Below are positions 42,988 through 52,078 of a stretch of 52,330 nt of DNA, piece by piece. The notes under the pieces were generated by a model. It had not been told where the DNA came from and made no database searches. It saw nothing but the letters and a program-made list of their open reading frames with translations. Made by a program: the position numbers and the translations under genes. The stretch comes from a virus. The stretch lies in the IMG/VR virus record IMGVR_UViG_3300030385_001830, positions 1 to 52,330 of that record, one strand, 5' to 3'. How positions within the stretch are numbered: position 1 is the stretch's first letter; the number at the start of each line of letters is the position of its first letter.

Positions 42988-43126
42988 CCAGTACAATATA
43001 CTGTATAAAATAACAGTATAAATATACCATTGTTTAACACAAAAGTGTTGTGTTTAGCATTTACCTGTGCCTATAATGCTTTATTGGCTTGCAATAAAGC
43101 GGGTCAATAAACACAGGTATAAAACC
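42988..43126 (+). promoter_or_regulatory. Promoter and hairpins before paralogue B
   Basis: Inverted repeats ATACTGT/ACAGTAT (~43000-43018), AACAC/GTGTT (~43037) and a perfect 9-bp hairpin GCTTTATTG/CAATAAAGC (43078-43100) after a TTGTGT-N18-TATAAT promoter (TATAAT near 43072). The hairpin lies just after the likely start site. Confidence 0.5.
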
Positions 43127-43738
43127 ATGCAAAAAGTAAATACACAAAAAGCAATTACAGCCGGTATAGCTAACCTTAACAGCAATGCCATTTATACATT
43201 ACCTGCTAGTGGTTTAGCTAATGGTGCAAACATTGCAACCTATGCAACTAATAACTGCAATAATAAACTTAGCCAAATAGCCGTGGTAATAACACCATTT
43301 GGTAAGGGTTTAATAAAAGGGTTACCCGTACCCGCTAATGGTTTAAGTGGTAACGCTGCTATTAATGCTTACATGCTGGCGTTTAAAAACTTAAACAATG
43401 GCATGTTTGCGGTTGGCAGCACGGTACGTTGTTACCAGTTTTTGTGTTACATGTTAGGTGTTGTGCCTAACAGTAGCAAAAACAATAAAAGTAAAAAGTG
43501 GGCTAATTTACAGGCTGCTAATGCTTTGGGTACATTAGGTGGTAACAATGCTAGTAGTAGCTTAGGGCATATTGGCACAGTGGTTGGGCACACTGGCGGT
43601 AAAGTTACCAGTGGCAACATTGCCAATGGCAACACACTTGCTATGTTGCTAAGTGGCACCAACACTATTAAAAGCCCGCAACATGCTTTTTTTAAAAAGC
43701 CCATTGTGCAACTGGTAGTTAAGCCTAACCTTAAGTAA
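43127..43738 (+). CDS. Unknown protein, paralogue B of a pair between terS and terL
   Basis: 203 aa from ATG 43127 with an AGG site; an upstream GTG at 43067 is in frame but would place promoter DNA in the gene. Asn/Gly/Ala-rich, mostly beta or disordered (ASGLANGANIATYATNN), C-terminal HTGGKV and IVQLVVKP matching paralogue A. Unknown function; the terminator at 43761 makes it a single-gene unit. Confidence 0.72.
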   Translation: MQKVNTQKAITAGIANLNSNAIYTLPASGLANGANIATYATNNCNNKLSQIAVVITPFGKGLIKGLPVPANGLSGNAAINAYMLAFKNLNNGMFAVGSTVRCYQFLCYMLGVVPNSSKNNKSKKWANLQAANALGTLGGNNASSSLGHIGTVVGHTGGKVTSGNIANGNTLAMLLSGTNTIKSPQHAFFKKPIVQLVVKPNLK

Positions 43739-43760
43739 TACACTTGGCCCCATTGGGCAT

Positions 43761-43800
43761 AAGCCGGGTAGCTAATAACTACCCGGCTTGTTTGTGCTTG
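43761..43800 (+). terminator. Terminator of paralogue B
   Basis: Perfect 11-bp stem AAGCCGGGTAG/CTACCCGGCTT followed by a T-rich tract. Confidence 0.8.
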
Positions 43801-43810
43801 TTACTTTTTG

Positions 43811-43880
43811 CCTAACGCCTACCATATGGTTAGGTACCTAGCACCCGTTATATGGTGGTACCCTAACACCTACCCTATGG
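43811..43880 (+). repeat. Three ~25-bp imperfect tandem repeats before terL
   Basis: Starts at 43811, 43837 and 43862, each CCTANC then CCTACC or similar, then TATGG. No gene covers the 43739-44041 gap apart from a possible GTG-started terL extension. Candidate packaging or regulator site. Confidence 0.7.
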
Positions 43881-44041
43881 CCCCCCCCCTGAGACATATA
43901 AGGGTACCCGTCAGGGTGGCCTTATACTGTTTACCATGATTCGTGGGAGAGCAAAAAATTATTAACAGGGGTACCCCCCTAGACACTGAAAGTGGCCCTA
44001 GGTTCATTGCTGTGTGGAAAATTTCGATATATGATTTTTAT

Positions 44042-45511
44042 ATGGATGATAAAGAAATTGAGAAAGTCCCAGAGGAGCGATTGAGGAGTTATGCCCAGTT
44101 GCTTGAGCGAGCGCAGCAGTTGGATCTGGCGGCGGCGGCGCGATTGGGATTTATGGAGTTTGTGTTGTTGGCGTGGCCTGAGTTTATAAATGGACGCCAC
44201 CATAAGATAATGGCTGATAAGTTTAATAAGTTGGCGGCTGGAAAGATTAAGCGCTTGATAGTTAATATGCCGCCGCGCCATACGAAGAGTGAGTTTGCCA
44301 GTTATTTGTTACCGGCATGGATGATGGGTAATAGACCCCATTTGAAGATAATGCAGACGACGCACACGGCAGAGTTGGCTTTTAGATTTGGCCGAAAGGT
44401 GCGTAATTTGATGAATACGGACCATTATAAGCAGATATTTCCTGGAGTGAGTTTACGCGCAGACAGCCAAGCGGCGGGACGTTGGGAGACAAATGCGGGT
44501 GGTGAGTACTTTGCGGCAGGAGTAGGTGGTGCGGTTACGGGCCGTGGTGCGGATTTGTTAATAATAGACGACCCCCACAGTGAGCAGGATGCCCTAAGCC
44601 CAAGTGCCTTGGAAAATGCTTACGAATGGTATACAAGTGGCCCGCGCCAACGGCTCCAGCCAGGAGGCAGTATAGTAATAGTAATGACCCGCTGGGCAGA
44701 TAATGACCTCACCGGTAAGCTGGTAAAGCAACAGGCAAGAGACATCCTAGCCGACAAATGGGACATTGTAGAGTTCCCAGCTTTAATGCCCGACGATAAA
44801 CCGCTCTGGCCCGAATTCTGGAAGAAGGAAGATTTAATAGGCGTAAAGGGTAGTTTAAGTGTAATCAAGTGGGAGGCCCAGTGGCAACAGAACCCCACCA
44901 GTGAGCTGAGCGCGATACTAAAACGCGATTGGTGGAAAAAGTGGAAACACAAGGAAATCCCATCCTGTGTTTACTTAATGCAAAGCTACGACACCGCATT
45001 TAGCAAGAAGGAATCCAGCGACTACAGCGCAATAACCACATGGGGCGTTTTTTATCCAGAGGAAGATGGCCCCCCAAATATCATGCTATGCGATGCACGA
45101 CGAGGACGTTGGGATTTTCCAGAGTTACGCCGCATCGCCTTTGAAGAGTACAAATACTGGGACCCAGAGATAGTGCTAATCGAAGCAAAAGCCAGCGGTA
45201 CCCCCCTAATACAAGAGCTACGCACCATGGGCATACCTGTAACCGAATACAGCCCAAGCCGAGGAAACGACAAGATGTCACGGGTTAATTCAATTGCCCC
45301 GTTATTTGAAACTGGGTTAGTATGGGCACCGGATACCCGCTGGGCTGAAGAAGTAATAGAAGAATGTGGTGCTTTTCCATCGGGAGAGTTCGATGATTAT
45401 GTGGACACTGTTACCCAAGCACTGCGCCGCTTTAGAGAGGGTGGTTTTATAACCCACCCCGAAGATTACAAAGACGACTTCTCGGTTCCTAAGCAGAGAG
45501 TATATTACTAA
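44042..45511 (+). CDS. terL: Terminase large subunit
   Basis: 489 aa from ATG 44042 (the frame extends to GTG 43943, adding 33 poorly conserved residues). ATPase: VNMPPRHTKSE (Walker A variant), DLLIIDDPHSE (Walker B), VIVMTRWADNDL (coupling). Nuclease: MQSYDTAFSKK, IEAKASGTPLIQEL and DDYVDTVTQALRRF. The packaging motor and end-cutting nuclease. Stop overlaps the portal ATG. Confidence 0.97.
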   Translation: MDDKEIEKVPEERLRSYAQLLERAQQLDLAAAARLGFMEFVLLAWPEFINGRHHKIMADKFNKLAAGKIKRLIVNMPPRHTKSEFASYLLPAWMMGNRPHLKIMQTTHTAELAFRFGRKVRNLMNTDHYKQIFPGVSLRADSQAAGRWETNAGGEYFAAGVGGAVTGRGADLLIIDDPHSEQDALSPSALENAYEWYTSGPRQRLQPGGSIVIVMTRWADNDLTGKLVKQQARDILADKWDIVEFPALMPDDKPLWPEFWKKEDLIGVKGSLSVIKWEAQWQQNPTSELSAILKRDWWKKWKHKEIPSCVYLMQSYDTAFSKKESSDYSAITTWGVFYPEEDGPPNIMLCDARRGRWDFPELRRIAFEEYKYWDPEIVLIEAKASGTPLIQELRTMGIPVTEYSPSRGNDKMSRVNSIAPLFETGLVWAPDTRWAEEVIEECGAFPSGEFDDYVDTVTQALRRFREGGFITHPEDYKDDFSVPKQRVYY

Positions 45512-47910
45512 TGGCAGAGACCCCCCGCCCAAGTAACGTAGACAAAGCGTTAATAGAGGCCCCCCTTGGTGGATTAACAGAAGAGGAACAAGGCTTTGCC
45601 AACGCCGAAGATGAAATGCGTACGACGAGTGTGGATGTTGTTATTCAGCGTAATGACGATGGCACAGAAATTGTACTCGAAGGCGAAGAGGAAACAGAAC
45701 AGGAGATTGAAGAATTAGGCAGAGAGCCGGATGAATTTTTCGACAATTTGATTGATTCATTAAGCGATAAGACGATAAGCAGTGTAAAGTCTTATGTAAT
45801 GTCTTCTGTGCAAGATGATAAAAGCAGCCGTGATGAATGGTCACAAGCCTATACCAAAGGACTTAAATTACTGGGGTTAAGGTACCAAGATCGTACGCAG
45901 CCATTTGCCGGAGCATCAGGGGTTACGCACCCTTTGTTAAATGAAGCTGTAACCCAATTCCAAGCCCAAGCCTACAAAGAACTGCTACCCAGCACTGGGC
46001 CAGTAACCGCGCGAATTATAGGGGTTTCCAACCCAGAAATAGAAAAACAGGCACAGCGGGTGCAGGAATACATGAACTATCAAATCATGTATGGCATGGA
46101 AGAGTACGAATCAGAATTTGACCAGATGCTCTATTTTATAGGGTTGGCGGGTTCCGCTTTTAAAAAGGTCTATTTTGATGATGTAACTAAAAAACCAGTA
46201 AGTAAATTTGTGCCCGCTGAGGATGTGCTTGTACCTTACACAGCTACTGACTTAAGAACAGCAGAGCGCATAACCCATGTTGTAAAGATGTCCAAAAATG
46301 AGTTGCGTAAAATGCAACTTAGCGGTTTTTATGCGGATGTAAAAATAACCGAGGGGGGTTTTACTGAGTATAGTGCCATACAGGAAGAATATGACAGATT
46401 AGAGGGTATAGAGCGTACCTCTCCAGATGAGGAGGTCACATTATACGAGTGCCATTGCTCCTTGGATTTGGAGGAATTTCCAGATATTGCAGGTATTACG
46501 GGTGAGAACACCGAGGTTAAATTACCCTATGTAGTAACCGTCTGTGACGATATGAATGCGGTATTGCGTATAAGCCGTAATTATCGCCAAGATGACCCAG
46601 TTAAAGCGAGTATTGGGTCTTTTGTACAGTACAAGTTTACTCCCGGCTTGGGCTTTTATGGTTTTGGATTAGTGCATTTACTGGGTAATTTGAGCCGCAC
46701 CGCTACCAGTACATTGCGCCAATTGATAGATGCTGGAACATTAGCTAATTTGCCCTCAGGATTTAAAGCAAAAGGGGTGCGGATAGCTGATCAAGGTAAT
46801 CCGCTGCATCCGGGAGAATGGCGTGATATTGATGTTCCCGGCGGGGATATACGATCAGGACTTATACCGTTGCCTTATAAGGAACCAAGCGCGACTTTAT
46901 TTCAGTTAATGGGGTTTGTAGTGGATGCGGCCCAACGCTTTATAGGTACAACCGATATAAGTGTTGGTGACAGTAATGAGGCAATGCCAGTAGGCACGAC
47001 TATTGCTTTGCTGGAGAGAGGATCGAGGATTGTTTCGGCAGTACATAAGCGTATGTATGCCAGTATGAAAATAGAACTTAAAATGTTGTCTAGATTATTT
47101 GCTGAGGACCCCGCCCCCTACCCCTATGACGTAGGAGAAGACGCCCAAATTAAATCAAGTGATTTTGACAGCCGCATTGATATTTTACCAGTGAGTGATC
47201 CCAATATTTTCAGTATGTCTCAACGGGTGGTATTGGCACAAGAGCAGTTAAAGCTCGCAACAGCAGACCCAGACATGCACAATATGTATGAAGCCTATAC
47301 CCGTGTGTATCAGGCATTAGGGGTACAGAACATAGATGAAATTTTAAAACCGCAGCCGACTCCTGAACCAACCGACCCAGCCACCGAAAACCAAGAAGCC
47401 AGCAATGCTGCCAACGGTCAAGGAGAACTCAAGGCTTTTCCTGAGCAAGACCATCAAGCCCATATTAAAGTACACATGGGGTATATGGAGAGTGGGATAG
47501 CCCAGCAACAAACTCCGGTATTATTGACATTAGAAAAGCACATTTATGACCATTTGGGCCTACAGGCTCAGATGATGGCAGAACAACAAGCACAACAGAT
47601 GGGAATCCAAGACCCCGCGCAAATGGCAGCTTTAGTAGCTCAAATACAGGCACAGATTATAGAACAGCATCAGGAGACATTACCACCGGCTAATAAAGGG
47701 GATGATGACCCATTAATTGCTCTGAAAGAACGAGAATTGGATCTTAAAGAACAAGACCAACGTGCAGACCAAATGTACGATGCAGAAAGGCTAGAGTTCG
47801 AAGAAGAGAAAAATGCCCGCAACATGGAAATTCAAAACCGCCGTATAGACAGCACAGAAGACATAGCACAATTACGTGCGAGAATTGCATTACAAAGGTC
47901 TAATAAATAG
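45511..47910 (+). CDS. Portal protein
   Basis: 799 aa. Directly after terL, with the typical portal features: an acidic N-terminus, RTQPFAGASGVTHPLLNEAV, NLSRTATSTLRQLIDAGT (clip/stem region) and a C-terminal coiled coil (KERELDLKEQDQRADQ). Size fits P22-like portals. It forms the ring through which DNA is packed. Confidence 0.88.
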   Translation: MAETPRPSNVDKALIEAPLGGLTEEEQGFANAEDEMRTTSVDVVIQRNDDGTEIVLEGEEETEQEIEELGREPDEFFDNLIDSLSDKTISSVKSYVMSSVQDDKSSRDEWSQAYTKGLKLLGLRYQDRTQPFAGASGVTHPLLNEAVTQFQAQAYKELLPSTGPVTARIIGVSNPEIEKQAQRVQEYMNYQIMYGMEEYESEFDQMLYFIGLAGSAFKKVYFDDVTKKPVSKFVPAEDVLVPYTATDLRTAERITHVVKMSKNELRKMQLSGFYADVKITEGGFTEYSAIQEEYDRLEGIERTSPDEEVTLYECHCSLDLEEFPDIAGITGENTEVKLPYVVTVCDDMNAVLRISRNYRQDDPVKASIGSFVQYKFTPGLGFYGFGLVHLLGNLSRTATSTLRQLIDAGTLANLPSGFKAKGVRIADQGNPLHPGEWRDIDVPGGDIRSGLIPLPYKEPSATLFQLMGFVVDAAQRFIGTTDISVGDSNEAMPVGTTIALLERGSRIVSAVHKRMYASMKIELKMLSRLFAEDPAPYPYDVGEDAQIKSSDFDSRIDILPVSDPNIFSMSQRVVLAQEQLKLATADPDMHNMYEAYTRVYQALGVQNIDEILKPQPTPEPTDPATENQEASNAANGQGELKAFPEQDHQAHIKVHMGYMESGIAQQQTPVLLTLEKHIYDHLGLQAQMMAEQQAQQMGIQDPAQMAALVAQIQAQIIEQHQETLPPANKGDDDPLIALKERELDLKEQDQRADQMYDAERLEFEEEKNARNMEIQNRRIDSTEDIAQLRARIALQRSNK

Positions 47911-47912
47911 GG

Positions 47913-48323
47913 ATGATAGAAATCTTTAATAGAATTATTGGCCCTGTTACTAAAATTTTAGACAAGGTAATCCCTGATAAAGATTTAAGAACATCGCTTG
48001 CCCATGAGATAGCTACAATGGCAGCTAAACAATCTCATGAAAATGCCTTAGCCCAAATTGAAGTTAATAAGCAAGAAGCAGCCCATAAGAGCCTATTTGT
48101 AGCAGGATGGAGACCCTTTATTGGTTGGACATGCGGAATTGCACTGGCATGGCACTTTATTTTTTCCCCCGTTACTATGTTTTTCTGTTCCTATTTAGGG
48201 ATAGCACTCCCCCCCTTACCAGAATTTGATATGACCAGTTTGCTGACTGTATTAGGGGGTATTTTAGGGCTTGGTGGATTCAGAACATATGAGAAAGTGA
48301 AAGGAGTTCAAAGACCAGAATGA
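47913..48323 (+). CDS. Holin, GTA-type three-TM family
   Basis: 136 aa. GWRPFIGWTCGIALAWHFIF (first segment) is the signature of 3TM holins, then a second segment at ~85-105 and a third in LLTVLGGILGLGGF. It would permeabilise the membrane so that the GH108 enzyme can exit. It sits in the head gene cluster rather than beside the endolysin. Confidence 0.85.
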   Translation: MIEIFNRIIGPVTKILDKVIPDKDLRTSLAHEIATMAAKQSHENALAQIEVNKQEAAHKSLFVAGWRPFIGWTCGIALAWHFIFSPVTMFFCSYLGIALPPLPEFDMTSLLTVLGGILGLGGFRTYEKVKGVQRPE

Positions 48324-48517
48324 GTTTAGACCTTTACATTTACGAAAAAATGCTTAAGATACTAAGAGAGCGGCGTGAAGCAACACAAGAGGCCCTTTGT
48401 TTTGGGGCTGTTGCTGATTTTGCCGTACACAAGGAGCTCCGTGCTGTAATTGGAGAACTTGCCGTTTTAGAACAGGAGTTAAAAGCCCTGCTAGATACAC
48501 AGGATATAGATGACTAA
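48320..48517 (+). CDS. Small helical protein, 65 aa
   Basis: ATGA overlap. Helical, KILRERREATQEAL and AVIGELAVLEQELKALL. Possibly a small head-gateway accessory protein; no family confirmed. Confidence 0.65.
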   Translation: MSLDLYIYEKMLKILRERREATQEALCFGAVADFAVHKELRAVIGELAVLEQELKALLDTQDIDD

Positions 48518-49007
48518 CATAATTGTCCCTGATCATTTAAAAGATATTACCCCCGTTAAACCCAAGAAAAAACTGAAAAGTGTGCCTGTTGCTGAAGACA
48601 AAGTTGAGTCGGTGGCAGATGCTTATGTGAATGAACACCATCTTTTTTTAGACCCTACTAAAATTCCCGAATCTGCCAAAGAAAAAATGCCTAAACCTAC
48701 GGGGTGGCGTATTTTATTATTGCCTTATATGGGTAAAAGAGTAACAGATGGCGGAATTGTCTTGACAGACAGTCAGGTAGAAAGAGAGCAGGTAGCCACA
48801 GTATGTGGCTATGTTCTTGCAGTAGGACCAGATGCCTATAAAGATGTAAACAGGTACGAAAGACCGTGGTGTAAAGAAGGAGATTGGATAATTTTTGGGC
48901 GTTATGCCGGAAGCAGATTCCGTATTGAAGGTGGTGAGGTCAGATTATTAAATGACGATGAAGTTTTAGCCACTATCACTCACCCTGATGATATATTGCA
49001 CTATTAA
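48510..49007 (+). CDS. GroES-like co-chaperonin
   Basis: 165 aa. Basic N-terminal extension, then the GroES fold: PTGWRILLLPYMGKRVTDGG, mobile loop-like GIVLTDSQVERE, then GYVLAVGPDAYKD and WIIFGRYAGSRFRIEGGEV. Like T4 gp31 it would pair with host GroEL to fold the capsid protein. It is next to scaffold and capsid genes. Confidence 0.88.
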   Translation: MTNIIVPDHLKDITPVKPKKKLKSVPVAEDKVESVADAYVNEHHLFLDPTKIPESAKEKMPKPTGWRILLLPYMGKRVTDGGIVLTDSQVEREQVATVCGYVLAVGPDAYKDVNRYERPWCKEGDWIIFGRYAGSRFRIEGGEVRLLNDDEVLATITHPDDILHY

Positions 49008-49021
49008 CATGGAGATAAACC

Positions 49022-49918
49022 ATGCCAGAAGATGATAAAGAAGAAAGTTCCCCAGAGCAGCTTACTATAGAGCTTGATAACGATGTGGCTGATGAGGTTA
49101 AAATTGTTGCAAATGAAGCAGCTATCACGGATGAAGATGAAGAATTAAAAACCCATAGTGAGAAAGTACAAAGGCGTATTAACAAACTTACGGCTAAATT
49201 AAGAGAAGCAGAAAGACGAGAAAACGCTGCAACGGAGTATGCTCGGTCTGTTAATGTGGAAATGGACGAAATGAGGCATAAAACTGCCTCTTTGGACAAT
49301 TCTTATGTTAATGAGTATGACCATAGGGTGCAAACTCAAGAAAAACTCCTCAAACAAGAGCTTAAAAAGGCAATAGACAGTGGAGATTCGGACAAACAGG
49401 CTGATATTCAGGTTTTATTGGCTAATGTAAGCGCAGATAAGGATAAAGTGGGGCGTGTACGCCGTAGACAGCAGCAACAACTTCAAGCTCCCGTTCAACA
49501 ACCTCGCCTTCAAGCTCCTATATATCAAGCCTCGCCTCAACAACAAACAGACCCCCGTGCAGAAAACTGGGCAGAGCGTAATGAGTGGTTTGGGGAAAAT
49601 AGACCCATGACTTTGGTGGCTATGTCGGAGCATGAGACCTTATTAGAAGAGGGATATGACCCATTAGGGGAGCCAGATTCTTATTATAATGAGCTTGATA
49701 AGCGTATTGGGGAGGCATTTCCTCATAAATTTCAAAAGAATAAGAGAAGAGCTACCCCCCGTGTTGCAGGAGCAAGTAGAAGTACAATTAATAAAAAAGG
49801 TAAAAAAGAGGTTGTACTTACAGAATCTGAGGTTAAAATGGCCGATAAGTTGAATGTACCGCACAAAAAATACGCCGAACAAGTAGAGAAGATTAGGATT
49901 AGGGAGCAATATTCATGA
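49022..49918 (+). CDS. Head scaffold protein
   Basis: 298 aa, GGAG site. Acidic, mostly helical with a coiled coil (~40-105) and Gln-rich linker (~150-180), and a basic C-terminus (KKYAEQVEKIRIREQYS), the usual scaffold layout. It lies upstream of the capsid gene. Confidence 0.75.
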   Translation: MPEDDKEESSPEQLTIELDNDVADEVKIVANEAAITDEDEELKTHSEKVQRRINKLTAKLREAERRENAATEYARSVNVEMDEMRHKTASLDNSYVNEYDHRVQTQEKLLKQELKKAIDSGDSDKQADIQVLLANVSADKDKVGRVRRRQQQQLQAPVQQPRLQAPIYQASPQQQTDPRAENWAERNEWFGENRPMTLVAMSEHETLLEEGYDPLGEPDSYYNELDKRIGEAFPHKFQKNKRRATPRVAGASRSTINKKGKKEVVLTESEVKMADKLNVPHKKYAEQVEKIRIREQYS

Positions 49919-50403
49919 CAGATAACGTGAAAACCGATCAAAAAGAAAATGATCGTAGTCCACGCAATAGCCGTACAAGGGCTAAAAATAGTCGTCCACG
50001 AACGTGGGCACCTCCGTCCTCACTAGACGCACCGCCACCTCCCGAGGGGTTTATTCATCGTTGGATCCGTGAATCAGTTATGGGATTCGACGATAAGAAA
50101 AACATTTCGGCGAGGCTCCGCGAAGGCTTTGAGTTAGTTCGCGCTGATGAGTATCCAGACTGGGAAGGCCAAGTAGTAAATGAAGGTAAACACCTAGGAA
50201 TTTTTGGTCAAGGCGGTCTGTTACTCGCTCGATTTCCTGAAGACTTACGTCAACAAAGAGAAGAGTATTTTCGTCGTAAAACATCCGATATGATGGATGC
50301 CGTTGATAATGATTTATTAAGGGAATCGCAACCTAGTATGCCTATCAGTAAACCTGAAAGGCAATCCCGTATAACTTTTGGGGGCGGTAAAGCTCCCGAA
50401 TAA
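49915..50403 (+). CDS. Head-associated protein, unknown
   Basis: 162 aa, ATGA overlap with the scaffold gene. Basic N-terminus with a Pro-rich section (APPSSLDAPPPPEG), then RWIRESVMGFDDKKN and a C-terminal VVNEGKHLGIFGQGGLL. Conserved position before capsid genes suggests a head role. Confidence 0.65.
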   Translation: MTDNVKTDQKENDRSPRNSRTRAKNSRPRTWAPPSSLDAPPPPEGFIHRWIRESVMGFDDKKNISARLREGFELVRADEYPDWEGQVVNEGKHLGIFGQGGLLLARFPEDLRQQREEYFRRKTSDMMDAVDNDLLRESQPSMPISKPERQSRITFGGGKAPE

Positions 50404-50418
50404 TGAGGATCTGAGCTT

Positions 50419-51036
50419 ATGGCAAATATAGATGCTGCTTTTGGATTGCGTCCATATAAAATGCTCGGTGCAGGTGCGAACACAAGTGGATTGGTCTCTT
50501 ATCCAATTCAAACCGTAGCTACGGCTGGGAGTTCCAGTGTAATTTATCAAGGCACTCCTGTTATTCCTTTAGCTAATGGTATGATTGATATTGTAGGAGG
50601 AGCCACTGGTGGAACCGTGCCTTTATTGGGTGCTTTTATGGGGTGTGAATACACCGACTTAAACGGTACGCCTACGTTTAATAACAAGTATCCGGGAACT
50701 GCGGCTGTTAAAGCTAGTACCATAGTAACCGGATTAATTGCTGCTAACCCTGACCAGTTGTTTTTAATCAACTGTGATGCAGCAGCGGCAGATTTGATCG
50801 TTCATGCAAACGCTGATTTTGCAACAGCTACAAGTGGAAATGCGACTACATTTATTTCCACCGCAGAGTTGGCTGTGTCTACAGTTAATACTACTAATAC
50901 TCTTAATATGAGAATTATTGGTTTTGAAGACACACCTGATAATGATGATGCTACTGTTGCTGGTCGTTTAGCGATTGTTCTTTTAAATAACCACTTCTAT
51001 CGTTACAACGCTAACGGTACTGGTGCTGGAATCTAA
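50419..51036 (+). CDS. Structural protein, possible head decoration protein
   Basis: 205 aa, GAGGA site. Ala/Gly/Thr-rich beta sequence (DAAFGLRPYKML at the N-terminus) typical of decoration or minor capsid proteins encoded immediately before the capsid. No motif proves this. Confidence 0.68.
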   Translation: MANIDAAFGLRPYKMLGAGANTSGLVSYPIQTVATAGSSSVIYQGTPVIPLANGMIDIVGGATGGTVPLLGAFMGCEYTDLNGTPTFNNKYPGTAAVKASTIVTGLIAANPDQLFLINCDAAAADLIVHANADFATATSGNATTFISTAELAVSTVNTTNTLNMRIIGFEDTPDNDDATVAGRLAIVLLNNHFYRYNANGTGAGI

Positions 51037-51050
51037 TAGGAGATTAGGAT

Positions 51051-51959
51051 ATGGCTATTTCACGTTCCCAACTCCTAAAAGAACTAGAGCCGGGATTGAA
51101 TGCTTTGTTCGGTTTGGAGTATGACCGGTATGACGATGAGCAAGCAGAAATTTTCGATGAAGAAAGTTCTGATAGAGCTTTTGAAGAGGAAGTTATGCTT
51201 TCGGGCTTTGGTCAAGCCCCCGTAAAAGGTGAGGGTGCTGCGGTAACGTATGACACAGCAAACGAGGCTTATACGGCACGTTATACAATGGAAACTATTG
51301 CACTTGCTTTTGCTATTACTGAGGAAGCAGTGGAAGATAATCTTTATGATCGTCTTTCTACTCGGTACACTAGAGCATTGGCTCGTTCAATGGCTAATAC
51401 CAAGCAGGTTAAGGCTGCGAATGTGTTAAACAACGCATTTGATAGTAGTTTTCTGATGGGAGATGGTGTAGAGCTTTGTTCTACAGCTCACCCGACTGTT
51501 GGTGGGGGTAACTTTGCCAACACGTTGACTACTGCGGCAGACCTTAATGAAACGTCATTAGAGCAATCTCTTATTGATATTGCCGCATTTATTGACGAAA
51601 GAGGCTTAAAAATTGCATTAAGAGGGATGAAACTAATTATTCCTGCTTCTTTGCAGTTTATAGCTGAACGCCTATTGGCTTCTAATTTGCGTCCTGGGAC
51701 AGCAGATAATGATATCAATGCTACTAAGAGCATGGGTATGTTGCCAAATGGCTATGTGGTTAATCACTTCTTGACTGATACGGATGCGTATTTTCTCAAG
51801 ACTGATTGCCCTAATGGGTTTAAACATTTTGTACGTACACCTATTAAAACCACTATGGAAGGTGATTTTGAGACAGGTAATGTGCGATATAAAGCCCGTG
51901 AACGATATACCTTTGGTGTATCGGATCCAAGGTGCGTATTTGGCTCTCCTGGAGCTTAA
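51051..51959 (+). CDS. Major capsid protein, Mu gpT-like
   Basis: 302 aa, AGGAG site. RYTMETIALAFAITEEAVEDN and RSMANTKQVKAANVLNNAFDSS fit the Mu-like gpT major head subunit family with the HK97-type fold. Followed by a strong terminator, so it is the end of a highly expressed unit. Confidence 0.9.
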   Translation: MAISRSQLLKELEPGLNALFGLEYDRYDDEQAEIFDEESSDRAFEEEVMLSGFGQAPVKGEGAAVTYDTANEAYTARYTMETIALAFAITEEAVEDNLYDRLSTRYTRALARSMANTKQVKAANVLNNAFDSSFLMGDGVELCSTAHPTVGGGNFANTLTTAADLNETSLEQSLIDIAAFIDERGLKIALRGMKLIIPASLQFIAERLLASNLRPGTADNDINATKSMGMLPNGYVVNHFLTDTDAYFLKTDCPNGFKHFVRTPIKTTMEGDFETGNVRYKARERYTFGVSDPRCVFGSPGA

Positions 51960-51973
51960 TTAAACTGAGGATT

Positions 51974-52008
51974 AAAAAGGGCGGCATTATTGCCGCCCTT
52001 TTTATTTT
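51974..52008 (+). terminator. Strong terminator after the capsid gene
   Basis: Stem GGGCGGCA/TGCCGCCC with loop TTAT and a T5 tract. Confidence 0.95.
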
Positions 52009-52078
52009 GGGGTATAGTTCCCCCGTCACTGACTATTACATCCCGTGATAGACACTAGCCACGACAGGAGACACTTAC

